Positions 49,833 through 59,139 of a DNA stretch of 64,000 nucleotides are shown in pieces. Made by a program: the position numbers and the translations under genes. Under the pieces are notes generated by a model, which saw nothing but the letters and a program-made list of their open reading frames with translations, was not told where the DNA came from and made no database searches. Positions within the stretch are counted from its first letter, which is position 1. Every line of letters starts with the position of its first letter. The DNA is from Streptomyces macrolidinus (GTDB lineage: Bacteria; Actinomycetota; Actinomycetes; Streptomycetales; Streptomycetaceae): positions 1 to 64,000 of the forward strand of contig NZ_JAMWMR010000016.1 of the NCBI RefSeq assembly GCF_023887685.1, in the 5' to 3' direction.

Positions 49833-51506
49833 TCAGTCCCCCGCCGCGCTCGTCGCCTTGAGCGCGAGCCACAACTCCATCCGTACGTCCGGGTCGTCGA
49901 GCGAGCGGCCGAGGATCTCCTCGACGCGGCGCATGCGGTAGCGCAGGGTGTGACGGTGGACGCCGAGGTCGGCCGCCGCCGCGTCCCACTGGCCGTGGCG
50001 GGAGAGCCAGGCCCGCAGGGAGGCCACCAGATCGCCCCGGCCCGTGGCGTCGTGCTCGCGCAGGGCGCGCAGCAGGCCGTCCGCGAAGGCGCGTACCGCG
50101 TCGTCCGCGAGCAGCGGCAGCACGGACCCGGCCGCCAGCTCCTCGTGCTCGACGAGGGCGCGGCCTCGCCGCCGGGCCACCGACAGGGCCTGTTCCGCCT
50201 GCTTGTACGCGGCGGCCGTGGCGATCGGCCCGGCGGGCGCCGACATGCCGACGACCAGTTCGTTCTCGTCGGACGTGGCGGTGTGCTGCTCACGGGCCGC
50301 GGTCCGCGCGGCCTGCACCGCGAGCGCGTACTCCTGGCACGCGGTGACGGCGGCGCCGCCGTCCACGGCGAGGACGGCGAGCCGCTCGCCGTCGGGCACG
50401 ACGAGCACGGCCTCGCCGGAGCGCGCGGCGGCGGACTCCACCGTCTCGGCGAGCCCGTCCAGCGGATCGCCGTCCGTGTCGGCCCCCGCGAGTGCCGCGG
50501 CGGGCTGGGGCGCGGGCGCCACGCGCGCGTGGCCGTCGGCGTGCGCCCGCGCGGCCGACGCGGACGCCGATTCGGCGAGGATCAGCCGGAACGGGGCGTC
50601 CAGCAGGGCGCCGTAGAGGTCCCCGGCCACCGCCCGCGCGTGGTCCGGCTGCCCGGCGAGAAGCAGGCGCAGTACGGCCGCCCCGATCCGCTGCTCGGCG
50701 GCGTGCAGGGACCGGGACCGTTCGGTGATGAGGGTCAGCAGGGCGATGGCGGAGTGCACCGCGTAGCGCTCGGCGGTGCCCAGCGGGGCCGCGGTGCCCA
50801 CGGCGAGCGCGGCGCGCGGGCGGCGGCCGGTGCCCAGGGAGTGCAGTTCGACCCGGTCCTCGCCGCTCGGGCCGCCGACCACGGAGGACGCCGGGGCGGG
50901 CCGCTCCCGCAGCCGCTCCACGTCGGCGGTGAGCCGCGCGGCGCGGCGGCCCGCCCACTCGGGTGCGGCGGCCACGACGGCACCGGAGGCGTCGTACAGC
51001 GCGGCCCAGCCCGCGACCTGCGCGGCGAGCGCGGCGAGCAGCCCCTCGGGGCCCTCGCTCAGCGCCTGACGGGTCAGCTCGCGCTGCGCGGCGAACCCGG
51101 CGGTCACGGCCCGGTACTGGTCGGCGGCGTTGGCCGCCGAGACGGCCTTGCTGATGGCGAGGAAGGGGGTGCGCCGGGGCACCTCCAGCAGCGGGAGCCC
51201 CTCCTCGCGCGCGGCGTCGACCAGGGCCTCGGGGATGGCGTCGTAGTTGACGCCGATGGCGAAGCCGAGCCCGACCACCCCCGCGCCCGCCAGCCGTCTC
51301 ACATAGCGCCGCATGGCCTCCGGGTCCTCGGCGTCCAGCTTGAGCGCGGTGATCAGCAGCAGCTCGCCGCCCTCCATGTAGGGCACGGGGTCGGCGAGTT
51401 CACTGACGTGCGCCCAGCGGACCGGGACGTCCAGGTGGTCCCCGCCCGCGCGCACGGTCAGCTTGAGCGCGGAGTGGTGGACGAGCGCGGCGAGGGTGAG
51501 GGGCAT
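49833..51506 (-). CDS. PucR family transcriptional regulator
   Basis: A 557-residue regulator. It has an N-terminal purine-catabolism PucR domain (LTLAALVHHSALKLTVRAGG, VRWAHVSELADPVPYMEGGE), a central GGDEF-like region and a C-terminal helix-turn-helix (GQWDAAAADLGVHRHTLRYR, then MRRVEEILGRSL). PucR-type proteins often control amine, purine or GABA catabolism. Its location between an aldehyde dehydrogenase gene and gabT suggests control of polyamine/GABA use. A GTGATC repeat array lies 65-111 bases upstream of its start and may be its own operator. Confidence 0.92.
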   Translation of the reverse strand: MPLTLAALVHHSALKLTVRAGGDHLDVPVRWAHVSELADPVPYMEGGELLLITALKLDAEDPEAMRRYVRRLAGAGVVGLGFAIGVNYDAIPEALVDAAREEGLPLLEVPRRTPFLAISKAVSAANAADQYRAVTAGFAAQRELTRQALSEGPEGLLAALAAQVAGWAALYDASGAVVAAAPEWAGRRAARLTADVERLRERPAPASSVVGGPSGEDRVELHSLGTGRRPRAALAVGTAAPLGTAERYAVHSAIALLTLITERSRSLHAAEQRIGAAVLRLLLAGQPDHARAVAGDLYGALLDAPFRLILAESASASAARAHADGHARVAPAPQPAAALAGADTDGDPLDGLAETVESAAARSGEAVLVVPDGERLAVLAVDGGAAVTACQEYALAVQAARTAAREQHTATSDENELVVGMSAPAGPIATAAAYKQAEQALSVARRRGRALVEHEELAAGSVLPLLADDAVRAFADGLLRALREHDATGRGDLVASLRAWLSRHGQWDAAAADLGVHRHTLRYRMRRVEEILGRSLDDPDVRMELWLALKATSAAGD

Positions 51507-51570
51507 GAGGCCTTCAGGTCGGCACGGACGGGGACGGGGCTGGGCTGGGCTGGGACGGAGGCTGGGACTG

Positions 51571-51617
51571 GTGATCGCTGTGATCGGTGATCAGCGTGAT
51601 CGGTGATCTCTGTGATC
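51571..51617. repeat. GTGATC iteron array upstream of pucR
   Basis: GTGATC occurs six times at 51571, 51580, 51587, 51596, 51603 and 51612. Spacers alternate between 3 and 1 bases, forming three 16-bp units. GATC is self-complementary, so the array reads similarly on both strands. It may bind the PucR regulator or another factor. Confidence 0.85.
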
Positions 51618-51722
51618 AATTGGCCGTCGCGTATGAACGACCTCTGTCGATTCTGCCTCACCGTACGATCGACGCCGACCCCTGCGACCGCCCGAACGCC
51701 TTACCCGCCCCCCTCCGAGGCC

Positions 51723-54125
51723 CTAGCCCCGCAGATCCACGAGCAGCGGCGGCGCGTACTCGCCCTTCCGGTTCGTCAGGGACAGCACCGCGTGCCCCGG
51801 CGGCACCGCGTGCGCCAGCTCGGACGCGGACCAGCGCTCGCGCTCGACCTGGCGGACGGTCACGGCGTCCGTGGTCACGGCCTTCCCGGTCACCAGCTTG
51901 CGCAGGGCGTGGATGGCCCGCGTCATGGGCTGCTGCGCGAAGACGGTGTGCTGGGCGACCTCCCGCGTCTCCACCCACTGCGTGCCCCAGGCCTGCGCGA
52001 ACCGGCCGCCGTCCCAGGTGGTGACGCCGGAGAAGGCCATCCGGCAGCCGACCGCCCCGAACAGCGGCCCGTGCAGGGCCTCGGGGACGTCGCCGATCGT
52101 GCGCAGGGAGAGGAGAACGCCCGCGTTGCGCGCGCGCAGCCGCTGGATGCGGCGCACCGACTCGGCGGTCACTGTGCCGGTCGCGTCGTCGAGGACCAGG
52201 CAGGCGAAGTGAGGGCGCCCGCCGACCCCGACGACGGCGTCGAACTGGGCGAGGATCAGCCGGGTGATCAGCCGGGACGCCTCCTCGTGTCCGCGCTCGG
52301 GCAGGTCGATACGGACGCGGAGGGGATGGTGGGCCACCGCGCGCAGCGAGAACGGCCGGACCGTGCCGCCCCCGAAGAACTCGGCGAAGGCCGGGCGGTC
52401 CAGCAGGGCGAGCCGGTCGGCGAGCGCCGGACCCACATCGGTGGTGGTCCCGGACTGCCGCAGCCGGGCGTCGAGTTCCCGGCGCATCGCGGCGTGCCGC
52501 TCCTCCGCGAGGGCCTCGCGCAGGGACGACAGCGCCGAGGGCCCGCCTTCGAGGAGTTCCCGCAGCACGGGCAGCGACGGGAAGGCGCCGTGCACCGCCC
52601 GGTAGGGGCCGAGCAGTTGGGCGAGCGCGGTCACGGCCCGCTGACCGTCGACCGTGTCGAGGTCGCCGACCAGTCCCTCCGCGAGGAAGCCCGCCGCTTC
52701 GTCGGGGTCGTCGCAGTCCGCGTACGGGTCCAGGTCGTGGACGGACGCCGGGTCCCCGATCCGTACCACGACGTCGAACGCCGCGTCCGGGGCGAGCGGC
52801 GTACCGGCGGCGCACACCGCGACGACGGCGCACCCGCCGGTCAGGGCCTGCAACGCGAGGTTCTCGACCACGGGGGCGACCAGACGGCGGGTCTTGCCGG
52901 AGCCGGGCGGGCCCACGGCCAGGAGCGAGGTGGAGAGCGCGTCGGGGCCGAGGGCGACGCCCGCGCCCGCGTAGGCGAGGGGGGTGCGCTCCCCGGCGAC
53001 CCACTGTCCGATGCGGACCTGGTCCACGAGCAGGTCGTGCAGGGCGGTGCGGCCGGGCAGGTCCCGGGCCCCGGAGGGGTGGGTCCAGGCGGCGCCGCCC
53101 TGGCGCAGCACGGTCTCGGTGAAGGCGGCGAGGCGTCCTTCGCGCCGGGCCGCGGTCCACGCGTGCTCGATACGGGCGCAGTCCACGTCGTTCATACGGC
53201 CCGCGAGCACCTCGGCGCTGAGCGCGTCCGCCGCCTCGCGCGCCCCGGCCTCACGCAGCTCGGGCCAGTGGGCGCGGGGCGTGTCGGGCCGTACGGCGTC
53301 GTCCTCGGCCGTACGGCGTCGCGCGGCCAGCCAGGTACGGGCCAGGGGCACCCAGCCTCCGACGCGGGCGAAGGGCCAGAGGATGAGCAGCGTGACGACG
53401 GTGTAGACGCTGTAGACGAACGGCACCGACGCGAGGATCTCGTAGCCGTCCGAGACCGCGACCGCGAAGTTGAAGATGGTGCTGAGGACCGGGTCCGGGT
53501 CCCAGAAGGCCCCGGGGACGGCGCTGGGGAACACCCACCCCCAGACGACGAGAGCGCCCACGGCGGCGAAGGCGGCCCGCTTCGGCTGCGGCCAGCGTTC
53601 GAAGAAGAAGCGGCATCCTCTGCCCCAGCTCCCGAGGCGGCCCATGGCACAGGCGACCACGGCGAAGGCGACTCCGTTGTAGGCGGCGAGGGCCTGGGCT
53701 CCCCATCCGTCGCCCGGCTGGTACGGGTGCGCAGCGTTCTTGGGGGTCAGGGAAGGCTCCCACCACCAGTCGCTCGGGGTGACCAGCCGCAGCGGAGCGA
53801 ACTGATAAGGAACGGCACCCGCGTCCCAGAGGGCCCAGATGATCAATCCGGCGACCAGCGGGATCACCATGCCCGCGACGGTGGCCGGGGAGAGCCGCTG
53901 CTTGCGTGTGGTCTTCGGCGGCTGGTAGTGCTGCCGCCAGATCCCCGGCTCCGCCTTCGCCCGAGGCGCGTTCAGCCACTCGGCGACCGACGACCGGGGC
54001 GGTCGTGGCGGGGCCTCGGTGTGCGGCGCGCGGGTCGGCCGTGGCGGAACCCCCGGAGGCACGGCCGGACGTGGCACGGAATCCGCCCGTGTGCCGCGCG
54101 CGTCCTGCGTCCCGTCGCTGTCCAT
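51723..54125 (-). CDS. membrane-anchored VirD4/FtsK-like ATP-binding protein
   Basis: A protein of about 800 residues. It has a proline-rich start, hydrophobic segments near 80-100, 150-170, 190-215 and 235-260, and then a large cytoplasmic ATPase domain. Walker A is VGPPGSGKTRR near 405-412 and a Walker B-like ACLVLDDATG near 640. The layout resembles type IV secretion coupling proteins (VirD4/TraG), yet the gene lies among metabolic core genes with no mating-pair genes nearby. I prefer ATG 54125 (MDSDGTQD), with GGGGGCAAGGG ahead, over ATG 54161. Its role in streptomycetes is unknown. Confidence 0.8.
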   Translation of the reverse strand: MDSDGTQDARGTRADSVPRPAVPPGVPPRPTRAPHTEAPPRPPRSSVAEWLNAPRAKAEPGIWRQHYQPPKTTRKQRLSPATVAGMVIPLVAGLIIWALWDAGAVPYQFAPLRLVTPSDWWWEPSLTPKNAAHPYQPGDGWGAQALAAYNGVAFAVVACAMGRLGSWGRGCRFFFERWPQPKRAAFAAVGALVVWGWVFPSAVPGAFWDPDPVLSTIFNFAVAVSDGYEILASVPFVYSVYTVVTLLILWPFARVGGWVPLARTWLAARRRTAEDDAVRPDTPRAHWPELREAGAREAADALSAEVLAGRMNDVDCARIEHAWTAARREGRLAAFTETVLRQGGAAWTHPSGARDLPGRTALHDLLVDQVRIGQWVAGERTPLAYAGAGVALGPDALSTSLLAVGPPGSGKTRRLVAPVVENLALQALTGGCAVVAVCAAGTPLAPDAAFDVVVRIGDPASVHDLDPYADCDDPDEAAGFLAEGLVGDLDTVDGQRAVTALAQLLGPYRAVHGAFPSLPVLRELLEGGPSALSSLREALAEERHAAMRRELDARLRQSGTTTDVGPALADRLALLDRPAFAEFFGGGTVRPFSLRAVAHHPLRVRIDLPERGHEEASRLITRLILAQFDAVVGVGGRPHFACLVLDDATGTVTAESVRRIQRLRARNAGVLLSLRTIGDVPEALHGPLFGAVGCRMAFSGVTTWDGGRFAQAWGTQWVETREVAQHTVFAQQPMTRAIHALRKLVTGKAVTTDAVTVRQVERERWSASELAHAVPPGHAVLSLTNRKGEYAPPLLVDLRG

Positions 54126-54461
54126 CGCCCTTGCCCCCTGACCAGCCGCTCCCTGCACCATCAGCGAGCCAATCTAACGCCCCGCAAGGGGAGTTCACCG
54201 CTTACACGGCGGCATCCGCGTCCGCGCCCTCGACCGCCCCCTGCCCGCACCGCGCCCACCGTCGCGTCCGCCGCTATGTCCACGACGGACAAGCGGATAC
54301 GCCCAAAGTGCCCACATGGAGCATGCCCCGGCCCCGCTTGCGGTTCTAGCCTGCGAGAAAAGAAAGGCATGCGTCCGAACATCCCCCGCCCGGAGCCGGG
54401 ACCACCGGAACCAGGTGCACCGGAATCTCCGCTTCGGTTCGCACGATCACAGGGAGCCCCC

Positions 54462-55796
54462 ATGACTGCAGTTCCGCAGGAGCGCCGCGTCGTCACCGCC
54501 ATTCCCGGCCCGAAGTCGCAGGAGCTCCAGGCCCGCCGTACCGCCGTGGTGGCGCAGGGCGTGGGCTCCACGCTGCCGGTCTTCACGCAGCGCGCGGGCG
54601 GCGGCATCATCGAGGACGTCGACGGCAACCGTCTGATCGACTTCGGCTCGGGCATCGCGGTGACCTCCGTGGGCGCCTCCGCCGAGGCCGTCGTGCGCCG
54701 TGCGTCGGCGCAGCTCCAGGACTTCACCCACACCTGCTTCATGGTCACGCCGTACGAGAGCTACGTGGCCGTCGCCGAGGCGCTCGCCGAGCTGACGCCG
54801 GGTGACCACGCGAAGAAGTCCGCGCTGTTCAACTCGGGCGCCGAGGCCGTCGAGAACGCCGTCAAGATCGCCCGTGCGTACACCAAGCGCCAGGCCGTCA
54901 TCGTCTTCGACCACGGCTACCACGGCCGGACGAACCTCACCATGGCCCTGACGGCGAAGAACATGCCGTACAAGGACGGCTTCGGCCCGTTCGCGCCCGA
55001 GGTCTACCGGGTGCCGGTGGCGTACGGCTACCGCTGGCCGACCGGTGCGGAGAACGCCGGTGCCGAGGCCGCCGCGCAGGCCATCGAGCAGATCACCAAG
55101 CAGGTCGGCGCGCACAACGTGGCCGCGATGATCATCGAGCCGGTGCTCGGCGAGGGCGGCTTCATCGAGCCGTCGAAGGGCTTCCTGCCCGCGATCCGCC
55201 AGTTCGCCGCGGACAACGGCATCGTCTTCGTCGCCGACGAGATCCAGTCCGGCTTCTGCCGCACCGGTCAGTGGTTCGCGTGCGAGGACGAGGGCATCGT
55301 CCCGGACCTGATCACCACCGCCAAGGGCATCGCGGGCGGTCTGCCGCTGTCCGCCGTCACCGGCCGCGCCGAGATCATGGACGCCGCGCAGGCGGGTGGC
55401 CTGGGCGGCACCTACGGCGGCAACCCGGTCGCCTGCGCCGCCGCGCTCGGCGCGATCGAGACGATGAAGGAGCTCGACCTCAACGCTCGCGCGAAGGAGA
55501 TCGAGGCGACGATGAAGGCCCGCCTGACGGCGATGGCCGAGAAGTTCGACATCATCGGCGACATCCGTGGCCGCGGCGCCATGATCGCGATCGAGCTGGT
55601 CAAGGACCGCGCCACCAAGGAGCCGAACTCCGAGGCGGCCGGCGCGCTCGCCAAGGCCTGCCACCAGGAGGGCCTGCTGGTCCTGACCTGCGGCACCTAC
55701 GGCAACGTGCTGCGCTTCCTGCCCCCGCTGGTCATCGGCCAGGACCTCCTGGGCGAGGGCCTCGACATCATCGAGCAGAACCTCGCCGCTCTCTGA
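54462..55796 (+). CDS. gabT: 4-aminobutyrate aminotransferase
   Basis: GabT transfers the amino group of GABA to 2-oxoglutarate, giving succinate semialdehyde. The 444-residue class III aminotransferase has the PLP lysine K288 in ITTAKGIAGGLP. Other landmarks are FNSGAEAVENAVKIAR, DHGYHGRTN and VADEIQSGFCRTGQ. ATG 54462 is preceded by AGGGAG; the long in-frame stretch upstream is not coding. It diverges from the VirD4-like gene. Polyamine import and oxidation genes downstream suggest GABA derived from putrescine as the substrate. Confidence 0.95.
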   Translation: MTAVPQERRVVTAIPGPKSQELQARRTAVVAQGVGSTLPVFTQRAGGGIIEDVDGNRLIDFGSGIAVTSVGASAEAVVRRASAQLQDFTHTCFMVTPYESYVAVAEALAELTPGDHAKKSALFNSGAEAVENAVKIARAYTKRQAVIVFDHGYHGRTNLTMALTAKNMPYKDGFGPFAPEVYRVPVAYGYRWPTGAENAGAEAAAQAIEQITKQVGAHNVAAMIIEPVLGEGGFIEPSKGFLPAIRQFAADNGIVFVADEIQSGFCRTGQWFACEDEGIVPDLITTAKGIAGGLPLSAVTGRAEIMDAAQAGGLGGTYGGNPVACAAALGAIETMKELDLNARAKEIEATMKARLTAMAEKFDIIGDIRGRGAMIAIELVKDRATKEPNSEAAGALAKACHQEGLLVLTCGTYGNVLRFLPPLVIGQDLLGEGLDIIEQNLAAL

Positions 55797-56091
55797 ACTC
55801 CCGGTCAGAGGCTGTGAAGAAGCTGTGCGGGGTGGATGGCGGGTAGCGCCAGTGGCTGTCGGAGCCTGATCCGCTGCCGTAGGTTCTACCCAGATGAGAG
55901 ATGGACCCGCCCGCAGGTGACTGTGGGCGGTATCGGGACGGGGCCTCCCCAGCTTCGACCCGGTCGTGCCCTCGCGCACACAACCGGAGCCTTCCGGCTT
56001 CGGATCTCCTCACCGGTCGGACGGCCGCACGCCCCAAACCCCCCGGGGCGGGCGGCACATCGATCGGACGGCCGCCCAAAGCGGTTGCCGG
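55797..56091. other. region between gabT and a PAP2 gene
   Basis: About 295 bases without a supported protein. Small stems such as CCGGAGCCTTCCGGC occur near 55985, but I see no convincing RNA gene. It may be the 3' tail of gabT and the promoter region of the PAP2 gene. Confidence 0.5.
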
Positions 56092-56125
56092 AGGGCCGGC
56101 GCACTCCCCCCCTTGCGCCGGCCCT
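56092..56125. terminator. hairpin ahead of the PAP2 gene
   Basis: AGGGCCGGCGCA (56092-56103) pairs with TGCGCCGGCCCT (56114-56125). It ends 34 bases before the PAP2 start, so it either ends gabT transcription late or regulates the PAP2 leader. Confidence 0.6.
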
Positions 56126-56159
56126 TCGGCGTTCTCCGGGCTCTGGCAAGCTGTGCGCC

Positions 56160-56819
56160 GTGTCCCGTCCCGCAAGACCGTCGGCCCGGCGCCGCCTCAT
56201 ACCGTCGGCCCGTCTCCTCCCGATCGCCCTCCCCTTGATCACCTTCCTGCTGATCGCCTGGCAGGTCGCCGTCCGTGGTCCGCTCGCGCGGGCGGACGAG
56301 CGGGTGAGCGGGGCCGTGGTCGACCCGGACCGGGTCTCCGGGCTCCTGGCGGACCTCGGGAACGTCGCGGTCGCCGTGCCCGTCCTCGCCGTCGTCCTGC
56401 TCCTCGCCGCCCGGCAGGCCCGGCGCGCCCGCCGGGACCGGTGGTGGCTGCCCCCGGTCGCCGCGGCGGCCCTCATGGCGGCCGTACCGGCGGTGATCGT
56501 CCCGCTCAAGACGCTGATCGCCCGGCCCGGTCCGCCGGTCATGGGCCACGAGACGGGCTTCTTCCCCTCGGGGCACACCGCCACCGCGGTGATCGCCTAC
56601 GGCGCGGCGGCCCTGCTCCTGTGGCCCCTGTCCCGTACGCCGTTCGTCCGCCGCGCGGTCGTCGCGCTCTGCCTGCTGCTGAATCTCGCGGTCGCCTACG
56701 GGCTGATCCGGCACGGCTACCACTGGCCCCTGGACGTGCTGGGGAGTTGGTGTCTGGGCGTACCGGCGCTCGGCGCGCTGGGGCTTCTGCTCGGCCGCGG
56801 CGACCGTCTCACGCACTGA
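56160..56819 (+). CDS. PAP2 family membrane phosphatase
   Basis: A 219-residue membrane protein with five to six helices and the acid phosphatase/lipid phosphatase signatures. These are KTLIARPGP (K117, R122-P123), the PSGHT block at 136-140, and HWPLD with H188 and D192. The arginine six residues before the last histidine, usual in motif 3, is replaced here by leucine 182; R184 may stand in for it. Substrates could be lipid phosphates or undecaprenyl diphosphate. GTG 56160 is supported by the hydrophobic start, not by a strong ribosome-binding site. Confidence 0.87.
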   Translation: MSRPARPSARRRLIPSARLLPIALPLITFLLIAWQVAVRGPLARADERVSGAVVDPDRVSGLLADLGNVAVAVPVLAVVLLLAARQARRARRDRWWLPPVAAAALMAAVPAVIVPLKTLIARPGPPVMGHETGFFPSGHTATAVIAYGAAALLLWPLSRTPFVRRAVVALCLLLNLAVAYGLIRHGYHWPLDVLGSWCLGVPALGALGLLLGRGDRLTH

Positions 56820-56867
56820 CGCCACGGCCGAGACACCCGTCAGGGCGTGTCCCGGCCGTGGCGTCAG
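56816..56867. terminator. bidirectional terminator between PAP2 and the flavoprotein gene
   Basis: CTGACGCCACGGCCG (56816-56830), which includes the PAP2 stop codon, pairs with CGGCCGTGGCGTCAG (56853-56867). It lies 15 bases before the convergent stop at 56883. Confidence 0.8.
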
Positions 56868-56882
56868 CTCCTCGCTGTCGAA

Positions 56883-58301
56883 TCAACTGTCGAAGCCCAG
56901 GCCCAGCTTGTCCATCGTCCGCAGCCACAGGTTGCGCCGCCCGCCGTGCGCGTCGGCGTGCGCCAGCGACCACTTGGTGAGCGCGATCCCCGTCCAGGCG
57001 AAGGGCTCGGGCGGGAACGGCAGCGGCTTCTTGCGGACCATCTCCAGTTCGGTGCGCTCGGTCCGCTCCCCCGCGAGCAGGTCGAGCATCACCTCCGCGC
57101 CGAAGCGGGTCGCGCCGACGCCGAGACCCGTATAGCCCGCCGCGTACCCGACCTTCCCCTGGTGGGCGGTGCCGAAGAACGCCGAGAAGCGTGAGCAGGT
57201 GTCGATCGCGCCGCCCCACGCGTGGGTGAAGCGGACCCCCTCCAACTGCGGGAAGCAGGTGAAGAAGTGCCCGGCGAGCTTGGCGTAGGTCTCCGGGCGG
57301 TCGTCGTACTCGGCGCGCACCCGGCCGCCGTACGGGTAGATCGCGTCGTAGCCGCCCCACAGGATCCGGTTGTCGGCCGAGAGCCGGAAGTAGTGGAACT
57401 GGTTGGCCGAGTCCCCGAGGCCCTGGCGGTTCCGCCAGCCGATCGAGGCCAGTTGGTCCGCGGTCAGCGGCTCGGTCATCAGCGCGTAGTCGTAGACCGG
57501 GACGGTGTAGGAGCGGACGCGCTTGATGAGGTTCGGGAAGACGTTGGTGCCGAGTGCCACCCGGCGGGCGCGGATACGGCCGTAGGGGGTGCGTACGGCC
57601 ATCCCGGCGCCGTACGGCTTCAGACCGAGCGCGGGCGTGTGTTCGTAGACGCGGACGCCCAGTTGGAGGCAGGCCCGCTTGAGGCCCCAGGCGAGCTTGG
57701 CCGGGTGGAGCATGGCCACGCCCCGGCGGTCGTACAGACCGGCCCGGAAGGTCGGGGAGTCGACCTGTCCGCGCAGCGCGTCCGCGTCGAGGAACTCAAG
57801 GCCTTCGGCGAGACCCTCGTCCTGCAACTCCGTGTACCAGTCGCGCAGTTCGCAGGCCTGGTACGCCTCGGTCGCGACGTCGATCTCGCCGGTGCGCTCG
57901 AACTCGCAGTCCAGGGAGTAGCGTTGGACGGCCTTCTCGATCTCGTCGAGGTTGCGGGCGCCCAACTCCTCCAGCGTGTGGATCTCCTTGGGCCAGCGGG
58001 CGAGGCCGTTGGCCAGCCCGTGCGTGAGGGAGGCAGCGCAGAAGCCGCCGTTGCGGCCCGAGGCGGCCCAGCCCACCTCGCGGCCCTCCACCAGCACCAC
58101 GTCCCGGCCGGGGTCGCGCTCCTTGGCGACGAGCGCGGTCCACAGTCCGCTGTAACCACCGCCGACGACCAGCAGATCGCAGGTCTCGGCGCCGGTGAGC
58201 GCGGGCTCGGGGTGGGGCTTACCAGGGTCGTCCAGCCAGTACGGCACCGGCCGGGCTTCGGAAAGAGATGTGGTCCAACGGGTCATGGCGCTTGGGGCCA
58301 T
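56883..58301 (-). CDS. FAD-dependent oxidoreductase, gamma-glutamylputrescine-oxidase-like
   Basis: A 472-residue DAO-family flavoprotein with the FAD motif VVGGGYSGLWTAL (45-57), AASGRNGGFCAAS and the C-terminal GYTGLGVGATRFGAEVMLDL. It resembles PuuB-type oxidases, which oxidise gamma-glutamylputrescine to an aldehyde with hydrogen peroxide release. ATG 58301 has GGGAG ahead. It is the last gene of a leftward operon with the pot transport genes and an aldehyde dehydrogenase, which supports polyamine oxidation. Confidence 0.9.
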   Translation of the reverse strand: MAPSAMTRWTTSLSEARPVPYWLDDPGKPHPEPALTGAETCDLLVVGGGYSGLWTALVAKERDPGRDVVLVEGREVGWAASGRNGGFCAASLTHGLANGLARWPKEIHTLEELGARNLDEIEKAVQRYSLDCEFERTGEIDVATEAYQACELRDWYTELQDEGLAEGLEFLDADALRGQVDSPTFRAGLYDRRGVAMLHPAKLAWGLKRACLQLGVRVYEHTPALGLKPYGAGMAVRTPYGRIRARRVALGTNVFPNLIKRVRSYTVPVYDYALMTEPLTADQLASIGWRNRQGLGDSANQFHYFRLSADNRILWGGYDAIYPYGGRVRAEYDDRPETYAKLAGHFFTCFPQLEGVRFTHAWGGAIDTCSRFSAFFGTAHQGKVGYAAGYTGLGVGATRFGAEVMLDLLAGERTERTELEMVRKKPLPFPPEPFAWTGIALTKWSLAHADAHGGRRNLWLRTMDKLGLGFDS

Positions 58302-58338
58302 GATTTCAACTCCCAACGGATGATGGTGCCGTGAGGCG

Positions 58339-59139
58339 TTACGCCTTACGGCGGTTTCGGCGGGTGCCGATGGCCATGGAGACCAGGACCAGCAGCACGG
58401 CGAGGCAGAACATGGCCGTACCGATGACATTGATCTGCACGGGGGTGCCGCGCTGTGCCGAGCCCCAGACGAACATGGGGAACGTCACGGTCGAACCCGC
58501 GTTGAAATTGGTGATGATGAAATCGTCGAAGGAGAGCGCGAAGGCGAGCAGCGCGCCCGCGGCGATTCCGGGGGCCGCGAGGGGCAGGGTGACCCGCAGG
58601 AACGTCTGCACCGGTCCGGCGTAGAGGTCCTGGGCCGCCTGCTCCAGACGCGGGTCCATCGACATCACACGCGCCTTGACCGCGGTGACGACGAAGCTGA
58701 GGCAGAACATGATGTGCGCGATCAGGATCGTCCAGAACCCGAGCGGCGCACCCATGTTGAGGAAGAGGGTGAGCAGCGAGGCCGCCATGACGACCTCGGG
58801 CATCGCCATCGGCAGGAAGATGAGCGAGCTGACGGCGCCGCGTGCGCGGAAGCGGTAACGGACCAGCGCGAAGGCGATCATCGTGCCGAGCAGGGTCGCG
58901 CCGAGCGTCGCCCACACGGCGATCTGGAGGCTGAGCGAGAGCGAGCCGCACATGTCGGCGACCCCGCACGGGTCCTTCCAGGCGTCCACGGAGAACCGCT
59001 GCCACTGGTAGTTGAAGCGCCCCTTCGGCTTGTTGAAGGAGAACACCGTGACGATGACGTTGGGCAGCAGCAGGTAGCCGAGCGTCAACAGCCCGGCGAT
59101 GACGACGAGATGGCGCCGAAACCAGCGTACGAAGGCCAT
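58339..59139 (-). CDS. potC: spermidine/putrescine ABC transporter permease PotC
   Basis: A 266-residue inner-membrane permease with about six helices. The EAA-like loop for ATPase contact reads LEQAAQDLYAGPVQTFLRVT followed by LPLAAPGIAAGALLAFALS. The segment AFALSFDDFIITNF is typical of PotC/PotI. The start codon ATG directly follows the potB stop (TAA), so translation is coupled. The flavoprotein gene follows 37 bases later. It would pair with PotB to form the membrane channel. Confidence 0.93.
   Translation of the reverse strand: MAFVRWFRRHLVVIAGLLTLGYLLLPNVIVTVFSFNKPKGRFNYQWQRFSVDAWKDPCGVADMCGSLSLSLQIAVWATLGATLLGTMIAFALVRYRFRARGAVSSLIFLPMAMPEVVMAASLLTLFLNMGAPLGFWTILIAHIMFCLSFVVTAVKARVMSMDPRLEQAAQDLYAGPVQTFLRVTLPLAAPGIAAGALLAFALSFDDFIITNFNAGSTVTFPMFVWGSAQRGTPVQINVIGTAMFCLAVLLVLVSMAIGTRRNRRKA

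Noticed and set aside
51603..54461. Very long in-frame extension upstream of gabT
   Set aside because: It is antisense to the VirD4-like gene and the gabT start at 54462 has its own AGGGAG site and family-fitting length.
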